From positions 310,001 to 374,000 of the forward strand of contig JANUBW010000002.1 of the NCBI GenBank assembly GCA_024809215.1: a stretch of 64,000 nt of DNA, written 5' to 3'. This DNA comes from Niastella sp. OAS944 (lineage in GTDB: Bacteria; Bacteroidota; Bacteroidia; Chitinophagales; Chitinophagaceae). Below, one piece after another: positions 62,069 through 64,000 of the stretch (position 1 is its first letter; every line of letters begins with the position of its first letter). The notes under the pieces were generated by a model, which had not been told where the DNA came from, searched no databases, and was given only the letters and a program-made list of their open reading frames with translations. The translations under genes and the position numbers were made by a program.

Positions 62069-62716
62069 ATGAAAAGAATTAAAGCTGTAATCTTTGACCT
62101 TGATGGAACTTTAGCCGATACGTTGCCGCTTTGCATACAGGCATTTCGCCAATCGGTGGAACCGCTTATAAACCGGTCAGTTTCCGACGCAGAAATTATT
62201 GCCACCTTTGGCCCTTCGGAAGAAGGTACCATTATGGCGCTTGCTCCCGATCATTATGATAAAGGCGTTGCCGATTACCTGCATTTTTATGAAAATTTAC
62301 ATGGTATGTGCCCGGTGCCATTTGAGGGTATGAAAGAACTGCTGCAAGCTTTACAGGAGAAAGGCATTCGAATTGCCATGGTAACGGGCAAGGGCAAACA
62401 CAGTACATTTATTTCGTTAAAACACTTTGAGCTTACCCATTATTTTGAGGCTATTGAAACCGGTTCGCCCAAAGGAGCCAGAAAAGCCGAAGGCATACAA
62501 CTTATTTTAGACGGGCTAACAGGTATAAACAAAGAGGAAGTAATTTATGTAGGTGATGCGCCCAGCGATATTATAGCCAGCAGAAAGGCAGGAATACCTG
62601 TTATTGCTGCTGCCTGGGCCGGCACTGCCGAACCTGAAAAGTTGCAGCGGCTAAATCCGGATAAGTTGTTTTATTCCATCAACGGGTTTTCGGGTTGGTT
62701 GTTAACCAGTATATAA
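62069..62716 (+). CDS. HAD-family phosphatase (Gph/PGP-like)
   Basis: 215 residues from MKRIKAVIFDLDGTLADT; the long upstream frame is an antisense shadow of the SMI1 gene. Motif I DLDGTLADT (residues 10-18), a helical C1 cap, motif II MVTGKGKHST, the conserved Lys around GARKAEGIQL, and motif IV YVGDAPSDIIASRKAGI. Typical of HAD subfamily IA phosphatases acting on small phosphates (phosphoglycolate and similar). The stop is followed directly by the periodic array at 62717. Confidence 0.92.
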   Translation: MKRIKAVIFDLDGTLADTLPLCIQAFRQSVEPLINRSVSDAEIIATFGPSEEGTIMALAPDHYDKGVADYLHFYENLHGMCPVPFEGMKELLQALQEKGIRIAMVTGKGKHSTFISLKHFELTHYFEAIETGSPKGARKAEGIQLILDGLTGINKEEVIYVGDAPSDIIASRKAGIPVIAAAWAGTAEPEKLQRLNPDKLFYSINGFSGWLLTSI

Positions 62717-63000
62717 ACGTTGTTTGTTGTTTTCCCGGCGTTGCAGGCTTGCTGCGACGCATTGCAGCGTTGTTAGGAAGTGTGAGCGCAACGTCGGTTA
62801 ACGGCGCGGCAAGAAGTTGTATCAACGCGTTTCCGACCACGCCCCGTCACTGCGACGTGACGTAACAGCGCGGGAGCTTATTATTGCAAGCCTGCGACGT
62901 CACCAAACGGCGCGGGATGAGGTCGTAACAGCACTGCGATCTCAGCAAACGCGTCTACAAAACGTCATAGCATCACAGCAACGCATCGCCGCGTGCCAAC
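62717..63000. repeat. Inverted array of about 20-bp-spaced GC-rich units
   Basis: The gap between convergent stops is filled by degenerate units. In the right half a GC-core after AAC/AAG recurs at 62868, 62890, 62910, 62931, 62951, 62970 and about 62988 (unit like TGCGACGTCACCAAACGGC). In the left half inverted cores (GTTG/GCATTG type) recur at about 62719, 62740, 62760, 62780 and 62816. The region is far richer in GC and CG dinucleotides than its surroundings. The same layout as the 16008-16750 array but a different sequence. Confidence 0.7.
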
Positions 63001-63039
63001 AATGATCAGGATCATTACTGCAAAGTGAAGAATATAGCC

Positions 63040-64000
63040 TTACTTAATATCAACCAACTGATAAGAAACAAATGGCTTATCACCACTCTTAGCGGTGTAA
63101 GCAACAATAGATGTATGCTCATTTAATGGCGACAATACCGGGTAGCTTGCCAATGTATTATCATCGGTAAGGTATGTTCTCAACTCACTTCTCCCCTCTT
63201 TATTTCTTACCTGGATACCGATCTTTTTACCAGGTTTATTACCGATCGTCATAGATTCATCCCAAACAATTACCACATTGCCATTAGTAAGCGACGTAAG
63301 CTGTGGGTGCGAACCAGCTGCGCTTACACTATCCTGCATTATAAACGTGGCGCCATTATCGGTTGATCTGGTATAAAAACAACCATGCTTTTTTCCACCG
63401 GTAAACCAGGCGAAGTGAAGGCCATCGGCATTCTCCGTCAAGGCCGGGCCGGTATGCGGACAACCACTAATAACCCAGTTATCATTACTAATTCTTTCGG
63501 GAGCGCTAAACGACTGTCCTTTGTTGGTAGATACAATATGCACCATATCGCGAATACTGTCCTGAATGATGCCACGGTACAACACATGCACATTTTCTTT
63601 TTTGTCAACAAAAAGATCGGTACGGCAGCACTGGCAACAAGGCTGGCTTATTAAGCGCGCGTTCTCAAAACCATTTTTACCATTGGTAGTTGCAAAATAT
63701 AACCCCGACCCTTCCTTTGTTACCGTTTTTCTATTATCGAGCCAGATGATGCCTGCTTCACCGTTGGGCAATAAGGCAATATCATAATAACGCTGATCAT
63801 AACTCGCCGTATCGGTCACCAGCGTTTTTGGGGCCGTCCAGCTTTTACCTTCATCAAAAGACTGCACATAAAATATCAGTCCGGAGTATTTATTCTTAGG
63901 ATTTGGATTAGCGGCGCCCCATAAGGCAATGATCTCATGCGATGGCTTAAAGATGATCTTGGGAAGATTCTCCCCATGAGGTTGAATATTACCGCTACCC
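63040..64000 (-). CDS. Exo-sialidase-like (BNR/Asp-box) protein, partial
   Basis: The minus-strand frame is open from the right window edge to the stop at 63040 (about 319 residues); the true start lies outside. Three Asp-box-like motifs mark a six-bladed sialidase-type propeller: SFDEGKSWTAP, STNKGQSFSAPE and STDNGATFIMQ, plus the AGIIWLDNRK and NVVIVWDESM strands. A CCQCCR cluster between blades is unusual. Catalytic residues of sialidases are not all visible in this part, so binding rather than hydrolysis is possible. A cluster of similar propellers lies elsewhere in the window. Confidence 0.8.
   Translation of the reverse strand, partial: GSGNIQPHGENLPKIIFKPSHEIIALWGAANPNPKNKYSGLIFYVQSFDEGKSWTAPKTLVTDTASYDQRYYDIALLPNGEAGIIWLDNRKTVTKEGSGLYFATTNGKNGFENARLISQPCCQCCRTDLFVDKKENVHVLYRGIIQDSIRDMVHIVSTNKGQSFSAPERISNDNWVISGCPHTGPALTENADGLHFAWFTGGKKHGCFYTRSTDNGATFIMQDSVSAAGSHPQLTSLTNGNVVIVWDESMTIGNKPGKKIGIQVRNKEGRSELRTYLTDDNTLASYPVLSPLNEHTSIVAYTAKSGDKPFVSYQLVDIK

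Noticed and set aside
62817-63005. Plus-strand frame of 62 codons rich in Arg/Gln/Ala (VTARELIIASLRR pattern)
   Set aside because: It lies wholly in the 20-bp-spaced array; a spacing near 21 bp automatically gives a heptad-like peptide. It needs a TTG start, has no family match and only one half of the array is open in this frame.

Overview
The window reads as chromosome of a Bacteroidota bacterium, most likely family Chitinophagaceae (Niastella/Chitinophaga-like). The basis is a SusC/SusD pair with a FecR anti-sigma and an ECF sigma factor, type A and type B type IX secretion sorting domains, an archaeal-type ProRS, DapD, many Bacteroidota-restricted lipoproteins, and TAnnTTTG-type promoter boxes with little sign of Shine-Dalgarno sequences. 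The genus is inference. No rRNA, tRNA, phage, insertion sequence or CRISPR array was seen.

Layout. 1-15 kb is mostly housekeeping: proS, an OmpP1/FadL-type porin, miaA, cca, a GT9 glycosyltransferase, a Sua5/TsaC protein, a tandem pair of unknown secreted paralogues, dapD and an EamA permease. 16-21 kb holds a porin-like barrel, two YCII proteins with an ECF42-like sigma factor, and a patatin. 21.3-22.7 kb is a long gene-free region carrying two FNR/CRP-like palindromes; it precedes a TonB receptor and a DUF4374 lipoprotein. 26.9-32.2 kb encodes a secreted GH64-crystallin-CBM6 enzyme and a GH3 beta-glucosidase, together a plausible beta-1,3-glucan degrading set. 32-40 kb holds a DUF92 membrane protein, a 7TM receptor fused to a LuxR-type HTH, a DinB protein, a MESH1-like HD hydrolase, a royal-jelly-type lipoprotein with a 36-residue membrane microprotein, and small unknowns. 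40.4-50 kb is a polysaccharide-utilisation-type locus (GxGYxYP protein, ECF sigma, FecR, SusC, SusD). 50-64 kb holds a VOC protein, an AraC regulator, a second patatin, a PQQ sugar dehydrogenase, a 904-residue type B T9SS protein, small lipoproteins, GH43, an SMI1/KNR4 protein, a HAD phosphatase and the C-terminal part of a sialidase-like protein.

The most unusual content is non-coding. Two convergent intergenic regions (16008-16750 and 62717-63000) carry long inverted arrays of degenerate units spaced 20-21 bp. In addition, more than ten genes end in or next to arrays of degenerate 8-10-nt words. Many of these face an inverted copy across the gap, and in several cases the repeat supplies the stop codon and the last residues. 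The words differ between loci while the architecture stays the same. I do not recognise either architecture as a described element.
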